64,000 nucleotides of DNA from Desertivirga xinjiangensis (GCF_024436435.1 NZ_JAFMZP010000001.1:310001-374000); one strand, 5' to 3'; shown: positions 44,061-53,013, counted from the stretch's first letter. Numbers and translations are program-made. The notes: generated by a model from the letters alone, not told the origin.

Positions 44061-44993
44061 ATGAAAACGGAACGAATTATATGGGGACTCATATTCTTGT
44101 TTATAGGCGGCGTTTTACTGCTGGACAACTTTGACGTCATAAACTTTCATTGGCATGTCATCTGGCGATTCTGGCCTGTCATCCTCATCATTGTTGGTGC
44201 AAACATGATCTTTTCGAGGGAAGACCGGGTATGGGCAGGCAGTGTATCTATAATAGTAACTTTTCTGGCGCTTGTTTTCATTGCTTACCAGGGGGTACAA
44301 CCCCAGCATTCACGCGATGCATGGATCGGTCCTGACTATCACGACGATCAGGTTGGGGAGGGCAAATTCCGCGATAATGTGTTTGCCGAAACTATGAGCC
44401 CGGGTATCAGCAGAGCCGAGCTAAATATTAAAGGTGGCGCCACCCAGTACACGTTAGAGGATACCACAGCTGAACTTTTTCAGGCGGAGGTAAGAAGGCA
44501 TATGGGCAATTATTCCCTGTTCAGGACATCAAGAGACAGTGTAGAAGTGCTGAACTTTAACATGACTGGCAAGAAGAAGTGGGAAAGTAACAAGATTCGA
44601 GGCAATAAAGCCGTATTAAAACTGAATACCCAGCCTTTATGGGATGTAAACCTGGAAGTAGGAGCAGGAAAACTCAATTTTGATCTCAGCGCCTTTAAAA
44701 TCAGAAATGTCAGCTTTGAAGGTGGTGCAGCTTCGCTTAAACTCAAGCTTGGTGTTCCTGCAGCAACGAGTACAGTACGCTGTGAAACCGGTGTGTCTGA
44801 AATTGAGATTATGGTTCCTGAAGCTGCCGCCTGCCAGATCAGGCTCGAGTCGGGGCTTTCTTCAAACGATTTCGAAGGATTTACAAGGCAGACCGACGGA
44901 ACTTATATCACCCCTAACTTTAATTTCGCATCAAAGAAGATCATCATAGATCTGGAGGGTGGATTGTCTAAGTTTGAAGTCCGCAGATATTAG
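44061..44993 (+). CDS. LiaF-like membrane protein (DUF5668 plus toast-rack-like domain)
   Basis: The N-terminus has three or four hydrophobic segments (RIIWGLIFLFIGGVLLLDN onward) typical of the LiaF membrane domain. The remaining 200 residues are beta-rich, with repeated strand patterns such as ELNIKGGATQYTLE, VNLEVGAGKLNFDLS, VSFEGGAASLKLKLG and IRLESGLSSNDFEG. These look like the DUF2154/DUF4097 beta-helix or toast-rack fold. In Bacillota LiaF restrains the LiaRS envelope-stress system. ATG 44061 is preferred over GTG 44028. It is coupled with the PspC gene. Confidence 0.82.
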   Translation: MKTERIIWGLIFLFIGGVLLLDNFDVINFHWHVIWRFWPVILIIVGANMIFSREDRVWAGSVSIIVTFLALVFIAYQGVQPQHSRDAWIGPDYHDDQVGEGKFRDNVFAETMSPGISRAELNIKGGATQYTLEDTTAELFQAEVRRHMGNYSLFRTSRDSVEVLNFNMTGKKKWESNKIRGNKAVLKLNTQPLWDVNLEVGAGKLNFDLSAFKIRNVSFEGGAASLKLKLGVPAATSTVRCETGVSEIEIMVPEAAACQIRLESGLSSNDFEGFTRQTDGTYITPNFNFASKKIIIDLEGGLSKFEVRRY

Positions 44994-45053
44994 GGTAATG
45001 TTATGAGTAATAAGTTGTATTTATAAGTACAGGGAGCTTAAAGTCTTTTTTTC

Positions 45054-45061
45054 TATTTTTG
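45054..45061 (+). promoter_or_regulatory. -7 promoter box (TATTTTTG) of ispG
   Basis: An exact TAnnTTTG ends 17 bases before the ispG ATG, a normal distance for a short leader. No TTTG is found at the usual -33 spacing. Confidence 0.45.
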
Positions 45062-45078
45062 TATCAGATAAAAACAAA

Positions 45079-47076
45079 ATGATCTCTGATACGACTTCTG
45101 TGCTGAAAGGTGACTACTGTAATTCTCTGACTCAATATTCCCGTTTTGTGACGAGGGAAGTTGCCATTGGTGATATTCCTATGGGCGGTAGCCACCCTAT
45201 TCGTATTCAAAGTATGACCACTACGGATACTTTGAATACCATAGCTACAGTAGAACAAACTATCCGTATGGTGGAAGCAGGTTGCGAGTATGTGCGTATT
45301 ACGGCTCCAAGCATTAAGGAAGCACAGAACCTGGCAGAAATTAAGAAAGAGCTGCGCCTTCGGGGGTATAATGTTCCTCTGGTTGCAGATATTCATTTTA
45401 CTCCCAATGCAGCCGAAGTAGCAGCAAGGATAGTGGAGAAGGTACGTATCAACCCGGGGAATTATGCTGATAAAAAACGGTTTGACCAGTTAGATTATAC
45501 ACCGGCTGAATACCAGGCCGAGCTTGACAGGATATATTCGAAATTCGCTCCCCTGGTAAAGATCTGCAAAGAGTATGGTACAGCTATGCGGATAGGCACA
45601 AACCATGGTTCCCTGTCAGACCGTATCATGAGTTATTATGGTGATACTCCGCGGGGGATGGTTGAATCCGCTATGGAATTCATGCGCATGTGCGAAGCCC
45701 TGGATTATCATAATCTGGTGATCTCTATGAAATCGAGTAATCCGCAGGTAATGGTTCAGGCTTACCGCTTGCTGGTAGAAACGATGAAGAATGAGGGCAT
45801 GAACTACCCTTTGCATCTGGGCGTTACCGAAGCGGGGGATGGAGAAGATGGCAGGATTAAATCGGCTGTAGGGATCGGGACCTTACTGGAAGATGGATTA
45901 GGTGATACTATCCGCGTTTCTTTGACAGAGGAACCGGAATATGAGGCTCCTGTAGCCAGGGCATTAGCAAAACGGTATGAAAAAAGAAGAAGTAGTGAAA
46001 CGGGAGAAGATGTTAGATCATCTGAAAGGCTGCAGCTGCCGGATGGTTTTTCCCCTTACGAATACAAAAAAAGAGCGAGTGCAGAACTGAACACTTTTAT
46101 CGGTGGCCACCAGGTACCACGGGTAATTGTTGATCTGTCGAATAAAAATTTAAAGGATCCCAAGATCCTTGCCGGTGCCGGATATAATTTTTCAGAATTA
46201 CTGGATAAGTACCATATGGGCGATCAGTCGGTCGATTTTGTTTACCTGGCAGATCAGTTGCCTTCGTTTAATATGCCAGGCAATTTGAAGCAACTTTACG
46301 ATTACAGCACCTGGAGAGAAATAGCCAATAGAAAAAACACTCATCCCCTGTATACTTTTACAGATTATATAAAAGCAGATCAGAAAGATGGGTTTTTAAA
46401 TCTTGTGAAAATTTCAAACGCGGATCTGAAAACGGAGGACTTCCGTAAACTGGAAATTAACGATACCCTGGTTTTTGTACTTGAAACCGATCAGGAGCAT
46501 GGTATGGCGGATCAGCGACAGTTCTTTTTCTCCTTGTCTGAAGCAGGCATACAGGTTCCTGTTATTATAAGAAGGTCTTACACCAAAGAGATGTTGGCTG
46601 CCGATGCCGAATCGGTAGTTTCTAATCTCCAGTTATATTCAGCCACCGATATGGGTGCCTTGCTGGTTGATGGTCTCGGCGATGGAATATGGCTTGATGC
46701 GCCCGATATGGATACAAAAAGCCTGGTGAGTACCTCTTTTGGGATTCTTCAGGCAACGCGTTCGCGGATATCTAAAACCGAATATATCTCCTGTCCAAGC
46801 TGCGGTCGTACCCTTTTTGATCTGCAGGAAACCACCCAGATGATCCGTAGCAGAACGAGTCATTTAAAGGGTTTAAAGATCGGGATCATGGGCTGTATTG
46901 TAAACGGTCCCGGAGAAATGGCAGATGCAGACTATGGTTATGTAGGAACAGGCCCCGGTAAAATAACGCTTTACAGGGGAAGAGAAGTGGTGAAAAAAAG
47001 TGTTAACACAGAGAATGCATTAGATGAGCTGATTGATATTATCAGGGAAGATGGCAACTGGATAGAGCCGGCGTAG
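45079..47076 (+). CDS. ispG: 4-hydroxy-3-methylbut-2-en-1-yl diphosphate synthase, long form
   Basis: IspG (GcpE) makes HMBPP in the non-mevalonate isoprenoid pathway. This 665-residue protein is the long type found in Bacteroidota, Chlamydiae and plants, with a central insertion between the TIM-barrel and the iron-sulfur domain. The cluster ligands are visible: Cys572 and Cys575 in CPSCGRT, Cys606 in GCIVNGPGE and Glu613. The N-terminal barrel has PMGGSHPIRIQSMTTTDT. It is monocistronic and converges with the PhyH gene, 15 bases apart. Confidence 0.96.
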   Translation: MISDTTSVLKGDYCNSLTQYSRFVTREVAIGDIPMGGSHPIRIQSMTTTDTLNTIATVEQTIRMVEAGCEYVRITAPSIKEAQNLAEIKKELRLRGYNVPLVADIHFTPNAAEVAARIVEKVRINPGNYADKKRFDQLDYTPAEYQAELDRIYSKFAPLVKICKEYGTAMRIGTNHGSLSDRIMSYYGDTPRGMVESAMEFMRMCEALDYHNLVISMKSSNPQVMVQAYRLLVETMKNEGMNYPLHLGVTEAGDGEDGRIKSAVGIGTLLEDGLGDTIRVSLTEEPEYEAPVARALAKRYEKRRSSETGEDVRSSERLQLPDGFSPYEYKKRASAELNTFIGGHQVPRVIVDLSNKNLKDPKILAGAGYNFSELLDKYHMGDQSVDFVYLADQLPSFNMPGNLKQLYDYSTWREIANRKNTHPLYTFTDYIKADQKDGFLNLVKISNADLKTEDFRKLEINDTLVFVLETDQEHGMADQRQFFFSLSEAGIQVPVIIRRSYTKEMLAADAESVVSNLQLYSATDMGALLVDGLGDGIWLDAPDMDTKSLVSTSFGILQATRSRISKTEYISCPSCGRTLFDLQETTQMIRSRTSHLKGLKIGIMGCIVNGPGEMADADYGYVGTGPGKITLYRGREVVKKSVNTENALDELIDIIREDGNWIEPA

Positions 47077-47091
47077 TATAGCGTTTGAAGA

Positions 47092-47811
47092 TTAAATACA
47101 CCATTCCAAACCTTTAGCTAACATATCTTTTGGCGCAAATTCCAGCTGCAGAATTCGCCGCGGTCGCATAACCTGTGATAGTGGAGAGTAATGTAAAAGC
47201 AGTGGTTTAAACACCATGATTCCTCCCCTGTCAATTGTACAGCTTGTATAGCCGCTCGCTGCTTTATCAGTAGTAAGAGAATCGATCTCATCTTGCGATA
47301 ACCTACCAATAGAATGAGATCCAGGGATGACCATCATAGCTCCATTCTGTTCATCACAATCGTCCAGGTGTATCCGGATCGTAGTGAGGTTTTCTAGTAA
47401 GAACAAAGGCGGCTCAACATGGTGGATTCCCGCTTCAATGCTCCAATTAGTGTAACCAGCAGATTCTACTTTGTTTTTTAATGAGATTTTCAGATCCTGA
47501 TGCCATGGAATCATCCAGTTAAACGCTTTTGTTTTATCAAGTAAAATAGCTTTTACAGGCATCATGCCTGCAGTAGTAAAATTTGGAATAAGGTTAGTTA
47601 GTTTATTTAAGCTTGCTAATTCTGCCACATAGCCAGATGTTTTCAGCAAATTACCCGGGTCGTGTCCTGATGAGTAATCAAAAGCTTTAGCTGCATTAAG
47701 AGCTGTTTCAAGCGCAGCCATTTCCTGACTGTCAAACCAGTTTTCCTGCAATGAGAAGCCCTGTATTTTCAATTCTTCAACAGATTGAGCAGTACCATAT
47801 ACTGTTTCCAT
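47092..47811 (-). CDS. Phytanoyl-CoA dioxygenase (PhyH) family protein
   Basis: This Fe(II)/2-oxoglutarate-dependent oxygenase of about 239 residues has the iron ligands WHQD (His104, Asp106) and His207 in LLLHYS. IRIHLDDCDEQNGAMMV and PGSHSIG (about 164) are typical of PhyH proteins. Family members hydroxylate small molecules of very different kinds, and the substrate is unknown. ATG 47811 is used. A TTG at 47817 would add two residues. The gene is single and converges on ispG. Confidence 0.85.
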   Translation of the reverse strand: METVYGTAQSVEELKIQGFSLQENWFDSQEMAALETALNAAKAFDYSSGHDPGNLLKTSGYVAELASLNKLTNLIPNFTTAGMMPVKAILLDKTKAFNWMIPWHQDLKISLKNKVESAGYTNWSIEAGIHHVEPPLFLLENLTTIRIHLDDCDEQNGAMMVIPGSHSIGRLSQDEIDSLTTDKAASGYTSCTIDRGGIMVFKPLLLHYSPLSQVMRPRRILQLEFAPKDMLAKGLEWCI

Positions 47812-47895
47812 AGACAATATTACTTATTATCGGAAAATAAATTTAAGACATTCTATTGATGCTCTACCTCAAAAAAGATAGAAAGTATATTTGCC

Positions 47896-48159
47896 GGCGA
47901 AAATGGGAAAGACGAACCCACAACAGGGCTGCATATGTCGGACATCAGCCACTTGTTGGATATGATGAACCGTTTGGTAGATGCTGGTAATACCGTAATC
48001 GTAATTGAACATAACCTGGACATCATTAAGAACGCGGACTGGATCATTGATATGGGCCCGGAGGGTGGGAACAAAGGCGGCCGGGCAATGTTCGAAGGAA
48101 CACCCAGGGAGCTTTTGGGAGCTGAAAATTCGCTTACGAGTCGGTATTTAAGAAGTTGA
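47896..48159 (+). pseudogene. C-terminal remnant of UvrA
   Basis: The translation reads [17 protein letters not shown] and continues with [13 protein letters not shown] and [12 protein letters not shown], which is the UvrA C-terminal Walker B and D-loop region. The usual TLYIL before DEPTTG is deleted ([11 protein letters not shown]). Everything upstream is missing, including the second Walker A and zinc domains. An 88-residue piece cannot work as an excinuclease subunit. The ATG at 47935 opens a 74-codon frame that might still be translated. Complete uvrA copies are presumably elsewhere. Confidence 0.88.
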
Positions 48160-48193
48160 TTAGCTTACTGATTACTGACTGCCCGGAAACTGC

Positions 48194-48652
48194 TCAGTGT
48201 CCTGGAGGAGTTCTGAGCATTTCTATATGATCAATCCCATCTTCGTCATAGATTTTACCGTGCGCAACGAAGCCAAAGTTTTCATAAAAAGCTTTGGCGT
48301 AGTATTGTGCGCTGATACGGATGGGGACACTGCCAAATATTTTACTACATTCTTCAATTGCTCTGTTCATAAGCAATCTTCCGGCGCCGCTGCCCCGCAC
48401 AACTTTGCTGGTGGCGATCCGACCGAGAGATACTTCAGCGTACGATAAGCCAGCGGGAATCAGCCGGGCACAGGCTACAAGTTTGCCTTCGCTGTACATT
48501 AACAGATGCTGGCATTGCAGGTCTTTACCATCAGCATCCAGGTAGACGCAGTTTTGCTCCAAAATAAATACCTCTTGTCTAAACTTCAGCATCTCATAAA
48601 GTTCCACGTTGCTTAGATCCTGAAATGACTTCGAGACAAATGTAAAATCCAT
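48194..48652 (-). CDS. ElaA-type GNAT acetyltransferase
   Basis: This 152-residue protein matches the ElaA family of GCN5-related acetyltransferases. FRQEVFILEQNCVYLDADGKD (about 25-45, split motif) is the ElaA N-terminal signature, and LGRIATSKVVRGSGAGRLLM is the acetyl-CoA-binding motif A (R/QxxGxG/A as RGSGAG). Substrates are unknown. A -7 box (TATTTTTG) lies 18-25 bases before its ATG. It is transcribed alone, downstream of a palindrome element and a candidate small RNA on the same strand. Confidence 0.88.
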   Translation of the reverse strand: MDFTFVSKSFQDLSNVELYEMLKFRQEVFILEQNCVYLDADGKDLQCQHLLMYSEGKLVACARLIPAGLSYAEVSLGRIATSKVVRGSGAGRLLMNRAIEECSKIFGSVPIRISAQYYAKAFYENFGFVAHGKIYDEDGIDHIEMLRTPPGH

Positions 48653-48669
48653 TGATTCTTCTATTTCAG

Positions 48670-48677
48670 CAAAAATA
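48670..48677 (-). promoter_or_regulatory. -7 promoter box of the ElaA gene
   Basis: TATTTTTG on the minus strand is an exact TAnnTTTG. It lies 18 bases before the ATG at 48652, giving a leader of about ten bases. Confidence 0.45.
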
Positions 48678-48747
48678 CGTAAAGATGGATCAAGCGTAAA
48701 AGTTGGGGGATGTTGTTAAGAAATTTTTTTTGTATCCTATTTATTGG

Positions 48748-48767
48748 CACACTCGGCACGCGTGCCG
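48748..48767. repeat. Dispersed GC-rich palindrome family 1, copy C
   Basis: CGGCACGCGTGCCG (48754-48767) is a perfect 14-base palindrome preceded by CACACT. It shares words with copies A, B and D. Confidence 0.6.
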
Positions 48768-48799
48768 CCAGCATACGCCAAGTTAGCACGGAATATCCC

Positions 48800-48870
48800 A
48801 TAAAAAAAGGTCTTCAAACGGGGAGGATGAAGACCTTTTAACTAACCAATTATAAACCGATACAAATATA
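48800..48870 (-). ncRNA. Candidate small RNA with a C-rich loop
   Basis: On the minus strand an exact -7 box (TATATTTG, 48870-48863) is followed about 25 bases later by a perfect 12-bp hairpin (AAAAGGTCTTCA / TGAAGACCTTTT, 48805-48816 with 48828-48839) and a seven-T tract. The 11-base loop reads TCCTCCCCGTT on the RNA strand, and CCTCC is complementary to Shine-Dalgarno sequences. Predicted RNA is about 50-60 bases. It could also be a leader attenuator of elaA. Confidence 0.45.
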
Positions 48871-49012
48871 AGGCTCTTGTCAATAATTTAAAATAATTTA
48901 GAAAGATTTAAGAGTTTTGAATTTAATTGTAGTGTTAATTGTAAATAATTAAAATTAACATACTGATAAAAGCTCTATTTTATGATTGTTTTATAACCAA
49001 CGTATCAGCAGG

Positions 49013-49789
49013 TCATATATCCCGCAGTTCTACCCATACCGGAGCATGGTCACTGGTTTTCTCCCATCCCCGAACATGCCGGTCTACCCCTGCATGTTGC
49101 AAGCGGTGACTAATGCTGGGGCTCAGTAAAAAGTGATCGATACGAAGTCCTGCATCCCGGCCATAAGCATTGCGAAAATAATCCCAGAAAGTATAGATCT
49201 TTTCGTCCGGATGTAATTTCCGGAGGGCGTCAGTCCATCCCTGATCAACAAGGGTTCGGAACGCCTCGCGCGTTTCAGGTCTGAATAAGGCATCATCAAC
49301 CCAGCGTTCCGGTTTGTAAACATCCATTTCGGTCGGCATCACATTATAGTCGCCCGTTAACACGGTAGGGATACCTGAAGCCAGGAGCTCGGCGGCATGT
49401 GCTGTAAGACGCTCAAACCATCGCAATTTATAGTCGAACTTTGGTCCCGGTGCCGGATTTCCATTAGGAAGATAAAGGCATCCAATGAGGATCCCATTTA
49501 CCATGGCCTCAATGTAACGGCTGTGTTCATCTTCAAGATCGCCAGGCAAAGCCCGTCTCACTTCTTTGATCTCTGCATTTCGTGAAAGGATAGCAACACC
49601 ATTCCAGCTTTTTTGCCCATGCCATATGGCATGATACCCTGCCTCGAGTATCGCCTGTTCAGGGAATTTTTCCTGAGGTGCTTTTAACTCCTGCAGGCAT
49701 ACAATGTCGGGCGTGGTTTCTTCCAGCCAGCGGAGTAAAACGGGTAACCGGCCATTAACTCCATTAACGTTATAGGTAGCTATCTTCAT
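49013..49789 (-). CDS. xth: Exodeoxyribonuclease III
   Basis: Xth removes 3' phosphates and phosphoglycolates and cleaves at abasic sites during base-excision repair. The 258-residue protein has MKIATYNVNGVNGR, the metal-binding glutamate in CLQELKAP, LTGDYNVMP and the terminal SDHAPVWVEL. All are standard for the exonuclease III/AP endonuclease family. It is monocistronic, and no terminator is obvious beyond its stop. Confidence 0.95.
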   Translation of the reverse strand: MKIATYNVNGVNGRLPVLLRWLEETTPDIVCLQELKAPQEKFPEQAILEAGYHAIWHGQKSWNGVAILSRNAEIKEVRRALPGDLEDEHSRYIEAMVNGILIGCLYLPNGNPAPGPKFDYKLRWFERLTAHAAELLASGIPTVLTGDYNVMPTEMDVYKPERWVDDALFRPETREAFRTLVDQGWTDALRKLHPDEKIYTFWDYFRNAYGRDAGLRIDHFLLSPSISHRLQHAGVDRHVRGWEKTSDHAPVWVELRDI

Positions 49790-49908
49790 CGTGTTAATTA
49801 ATTGTTGTAATTTTGTTGATATAAGCTAAAAGTTCTGGTTTAATTTAAAACATTTACGACAGTATTTTGTGAATACAAAAAGTAATTTATCATTAAATTT
49901 TTTAAGAG

Positions 49909-50490
49909 ATGAAATTTAAGAGTTTAAGATTAGTCCCGGCGCTTAGCCTTCTCGTTTTGTTAGCTTGTAACAATGCTGGTAAATCAGGAGGAGAGTCTGA
50001 TACCGTGGCTACAGCTGCTGTGGATACCACAGCAACTACAGCGACTATAGCCCATGCAGACATCAGTGGCACCAAATCAGATACCTCCGGAAGAGGTACT
50101 GCTGACTTTACTGCTAAAGATGGCAAAGTTGAAATGAAACTGGTACTCAATTTTCCGGCAAAGGCTAACCAAACAGTGGCCGTGCATTTTCACGAACATG
50201 GCGATTGCAGTGACGACGGCGAAGGAGCACACGGACATTGGAATCCGACGAATGAGAAACACGGAAAATGGGGGGAAGGCGAATACCATTCAGGAGATAT
50301 TGGAAATATACAACTTGATCAGAACGGACGCGGTGAAGTTACCCTTGAATCTGACCGCTGGAGTATAGGTGGTGATGAGAAAACCAATATCCTTGACAGG
50401 GCAATAATTGTTCACTCCGGAGTTGACGATTATAAAACTCAACCTTCAGGAAACTCAGGAAGCCGTATTGGCTGTGGCGTAATAAAATAA
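49909..50490 (+). CDS. sodC: Cu/Zn superoxide dismutase, lipoprotein
   Basis: This 193-residue protein has a lipoprotein signal ending LLAC (Cys20) and a Thr/Ala-rich tether, so it is anchored outside the cytoplasm. VHFHEHGDCS gives two copper histidines and one disulfide cysteine. AHGHWNP and HSGDIGN supply the bridging and zinc ligands. IVHSGVDDY carries the last copper histidine, and RIGCGVI the second cysteine. It dismutates extracytoplasmic superoxide. It is followed by a nested hairpin and has no operon partner. Confidence 0.95.
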   Translation: MKFKSLRLVPALSLLVLLACNNAGKSGGESDTVATAAVDTTATTATIAHADISGTKSDTSGRGTADFTAKDGKVEMKLVLNFPAKANQTVAVHFHEHGDCSDDGEGAHGHWNPTNEKHGKWGEGEYHSGDIGNIQLDQNGRGEVTLESDRWSIGGDEKTNILDRAIIVHSGVDDYKTQPSGNSGSRIGCGVIK

Positions 50491-50507
50491 TATCAATCAA
50501 AAGAAAG

Positions 50508-50549
50508 AATTTATAGCAGGAGCCTCCCAGGCTGTACCTGCTATAAATT
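50508..50549 (+). terminator. Nested perfect hairpin after sodC
   Basis: A 13-bp outer stem (50508-50520 with 50537-50549) stacks directly on AGCCT-CCC-AGGCT (50521-50533). There is no T tract, so 3'-end protection is as likely as termination. Confidence 0.65.
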
Positions 50550-50657
50550 TATCCGGACAATTGAACAACCTAATATCCTGATTCAAAATATTTTTATCCT
50601 GATTCAGTTTATCTTACTTGCGCAGTATAGTGGTAATCTATAATTTGTAGCTGGTTT

Positions 50658-50665
50658 TATATTTG
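50658..50665 (+). promoter_or_regulatory. -7 promoter box (TATATTTG) ten bases before the repeat-protein gene
   Basis: This is an exact TAnnTTTG. The predicted start site lies only a few bases before ATG 50676, implying an almost leaderless mRNA for the 50676-53828 operon. Confidence 0.4.
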
Positions 50666-50675
50666 AATCGAGCCT

Positions 50676-51911
50676 ATGTGTGTTTTTCTGCGGGTATTAA
50701 TTCTCTTCATTTTTTTTAGCATCACAGCCATACCCGTTTCGGCTCAATACGAAGGAATAATTTACGGTAAGATTGTGCTGAAAGATAAAACCACTTTAAC
50801 CGGCCCGATAAAGTGGAGTGGCGGGCAGATGTTATGGAGTGATATCTTGCTTGTTTCAAAGCAAAATAGTTATATACTTAATTATTTAAATAAGAGGCAG
50901 CTCAGCGAGCTCAATGATAAAAATGCCGGTGAAGGTCTCGACTGGCAATTTATGAACTTATGGAAAGATAAATTACCCGAACGACAGCATGAGCTCTTGT
51001 GCAGATTTGGTGATATATCTTTTATTCATATTACTGGCGCAGCCCAGGCGCAGATCTTCCTGAAAAGTGGGTCAAAAATACGGGTCGCAACCAATGAAGC
51101 TGAAAACAGGCACTTAGGGAAAGATCTTCTGATATACGATGGAAAATTAAGAAAACTGAAATGGGCTAACATCAGTAAGGTGATCTTCCAGGCGAGTCCT
51201 CCTAACTTTAAACCTTTTGATGGCAAATTGCTCTATGGAACCGTTTCTACTTCTGCAGGCGAACTCACAGGATTTATACAATGGGACAAAATCAAGTTCC
51301 TTACCAGTCAGAAGCTCCAGGGCAAACTAAATAATAGCCAGGAGAATTCTAAATATGAATTTGAAAGTATTGAGGCTATCGAAAAAAGAGATATAGGTGC
51401 TTTGGTAAAGTTTCGGTCAGACCAAAAGGTGTTTTTGAAGAACAATCGTGATGTAAATCGCTCAAACCGGGGAATTGTGGTGATGCACCCGCACTGGGGG
51501 AGGGCAATAGTGGAATGGGACGCATTTCGCTCCCTGCGCTTTAAGGAAGTTCCGGAAAATTTAGGTTATGATGAGTATCCTAAGCCTAGACGAATCTATG
51601 CAACGGTTCGTACAACCGAGGGGAAAATATATAAGGGTAACTGTACGTTTGATCTGGACGAAGACTGGGATATGGAGTTACTTGAAGGGAGCAGCAGCAA
51701 TGTTCATTTTCAGGTTCCCTTTAGTCAGGTGAGCAAAATAAGTCCGCTTGGCGCTGATGAGTCGAAAGTAGTGCTGAAGAATAATAAAGTTCTGATTTTG
51801 GGCAGGCACAATGACATCACGGATAAAAACTGGGGGCTTATCGTATGGCTTGCAGATTCAAAATACCAGTATCTCCCATGGAATAAGGTAGATGAAATTG
51901 TTTTCAGATAA
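50676..51911 (+). CDS. Secreted protein with three tandem copies of an unknown domain
   Basis: I do not recognise this 411-residue protein. A signal peptide (hydrophobic 5-20, cleaved near VSA) leads to three similar units at about 28-171, 185-289 and 306-410. Each opens with YG-x-(I/V)-x4-G-x-L-x-G-x-I-x-W-type strands and ends with an aromatic strand (LKWANISKVIF, VEWDAFRSLRF, LPWNKVDEIVF). A middle portion has LK-x-(S/N)-x-K. It is beta-rich and probably periplasmic or cell-surface. It lies 34 bases before a LytS-type kinase, so it may be that system's sensor or target. Confidence 0.75.
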   Translation: MCVFLRVLILFIFFSITAIPVSAQYEGIIYGKIVLKDKTTLTGPIKWSGGQMLWSDILLVSKQNSYILNYLNKRQLSELNDKNAGEGLDWQFMNLWKDKLPERQHELLCRFGDISFIHITGAAQAQIFLKSGSKIRVATNEAENRHLGKDLLIYDGKLRKLKWANISKVIFQASPPNFKPFDGKLLYGTVSTSAGELTGFIQWDKIKFLTSQKLQGKLNNSQENSKYEFESIEAIEKRDIGALVKFRSDQKVFLKNNRDVNRSNRGIVVMHPHWGRAIVEWDAFRSLRFKEVPENLGYDEYPKPRRIYATVRTTEGKIYKGNCTFDLDEDWDMELLEGSSSNVHFQVPFSQVSKISPLGADESKVVLKNNKVLILGRHNDITDKNWGLIVWLADSKYQYLPWNKVDEIVFR

Positions 51912-51945
51912 CCAGATAATATAGTTAAGACGATGTATAGTTAAG

Positions 51946-53013
51946 ATGATATATAGTTCGGATGAGAGCAAAATAAAAAGAAAGAACTACAGCAGGCCCC
52001 TTGTTGCTCTGTTGAGTTTCCTTATCCTGGTGACGCTGGCTTTTAGTTACAGGGCATACCAGGCTAATGTGGAGCTTTTTTATGTTGTCGCTTTAATCTG
52101 GATCATATCTGTGATCGTACTTTTATGGTTTGGCAATAAGTTTATTCTGCAGGTTTTAGACGCCAGGGTGCCATGGGCTCAAAACACCAATAAGAGGTTT
52201 TTTTTGCAGTTTTTTTTAAGTGCGGTCTATTCCCTCCTTTGCATTAACAGCACCTACTATTTCTTTAAGTTCCAAATCACGCAAACACCGCCTGATCTGT
52301 CCCAGGTATTTGTGCTGAATATTTACGGACTGCTGTTTATTATCCCTGTGCTGTCTATAAGCTTTGGTATTTACTTTATGAACCAGTGGAAAATGGCGCA
52401 TCAGCAATCTGATAAATTGAAACAGGAAAATCTTCGCACCCAGCTGGAGTCAATAAAGATGCAGCTCGACCCGCATTTCCTGTTCAATAATCTGAATGTT
52501 TTGTCTGCTTTGATTGAACGTGAGCCCAAGACCGCCCAGGATTTTCTGGACCGGTTTGCCGATGTATATCGCTACGTTCTACAATATAAAAATGAAGAGT
52601 TAATCCCTCTCAATGTGGAGGCTGAGTTTATACAGGCTTATATTTATTTGTTAAGTCAGCGTTTTGGTGAGCAGTTACAGGTTAGTATTTCTATACCTCC
52701 TGATCTGCGCGATACCATATGTATTCCGCCTTTGTCTTTGCAGCTCCTGATAGAAAATGCTATCAAACACAATAAAATTTCTGAAGTAAATCCACTCTGT
52801 ATTGATATCTATATCGAAGAGGAAACTAAGGGCATCGGAAGTCTTATCGTACGAAACACCTTTCAGCCTAAGCCCCAACAAGAGTCGTCATTGAAACAAA
52901 CCGGTCTGGAGAACATCAGAAAACGCTACCGCTATCTTTCCGATTCGGAAGTAATCATCACCAATGATGAGACTTATTTTACTGTACGTTTGCCTTTGTT
53001 GGAGCTATTTTAA
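51946..53013 (+). CDS. LytS-type sensor histidine kinase
   Basis: This 355-residue kinase has four membrane segments in its first 145 residues, a short coiled coil, and the HisKA_7TM/His_kinase domain with the phosphorylated His177 in QLDPHFLFNNLN. The N-box is LLIENAIKHN, and the G-box region is near TGLENIRKRY. There is no large extracytoplasmic sensor, so detection is probably within the membrane or by a partner such as the secreted repeat protein upstream. The LytTR regulator follows 26 bases later. Confidence 0.92.
   Translation: MIYSSDESKIKRKNYSRPLVALLSFLILVTLAFSYRAYQANVELFYVVALIWIISVIVLLWFGNKFILQVLDARVPWAQNTNKRFFLQFFLSAVYSLLCINSTYYFFKFQITQTPPDLSQVFVLNIYGLLFIIPVLSISFGIYFMNQWKMAHQQSDKLKQENLRTQLESIKMQLDPHFLFNNLNVLSALIEREPKTAQDFLDRFADVYRYVLQYKNEELIPLNVEAEFIQAYIYLLSQRFGEQLQVSISIPPDLRDTICIPPLSLQLLIENAIKHNKISEVNPLCIDIYIEEETKGIGSLIVRNTFQPKPQQESSLKQTGLENIRKRYRYLSDSEVIITNDETYFTVRLPLLELF

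Larger units (their letters stand above)
48653..49012. other. 360-base gap holding a promoter, a palindrome and a candidate RNA
   Basis: From left to right it contains the elaA -7 box (48670-48677), palindrome family 1 copy C (48748-48767), the terminator hairpin of a minus-strand candidate RNA (48805-48839), its -7 box (48863-48870), and about 140 AT-rich bases with no feature I can name before the xth stop. Confidence 0.6.
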
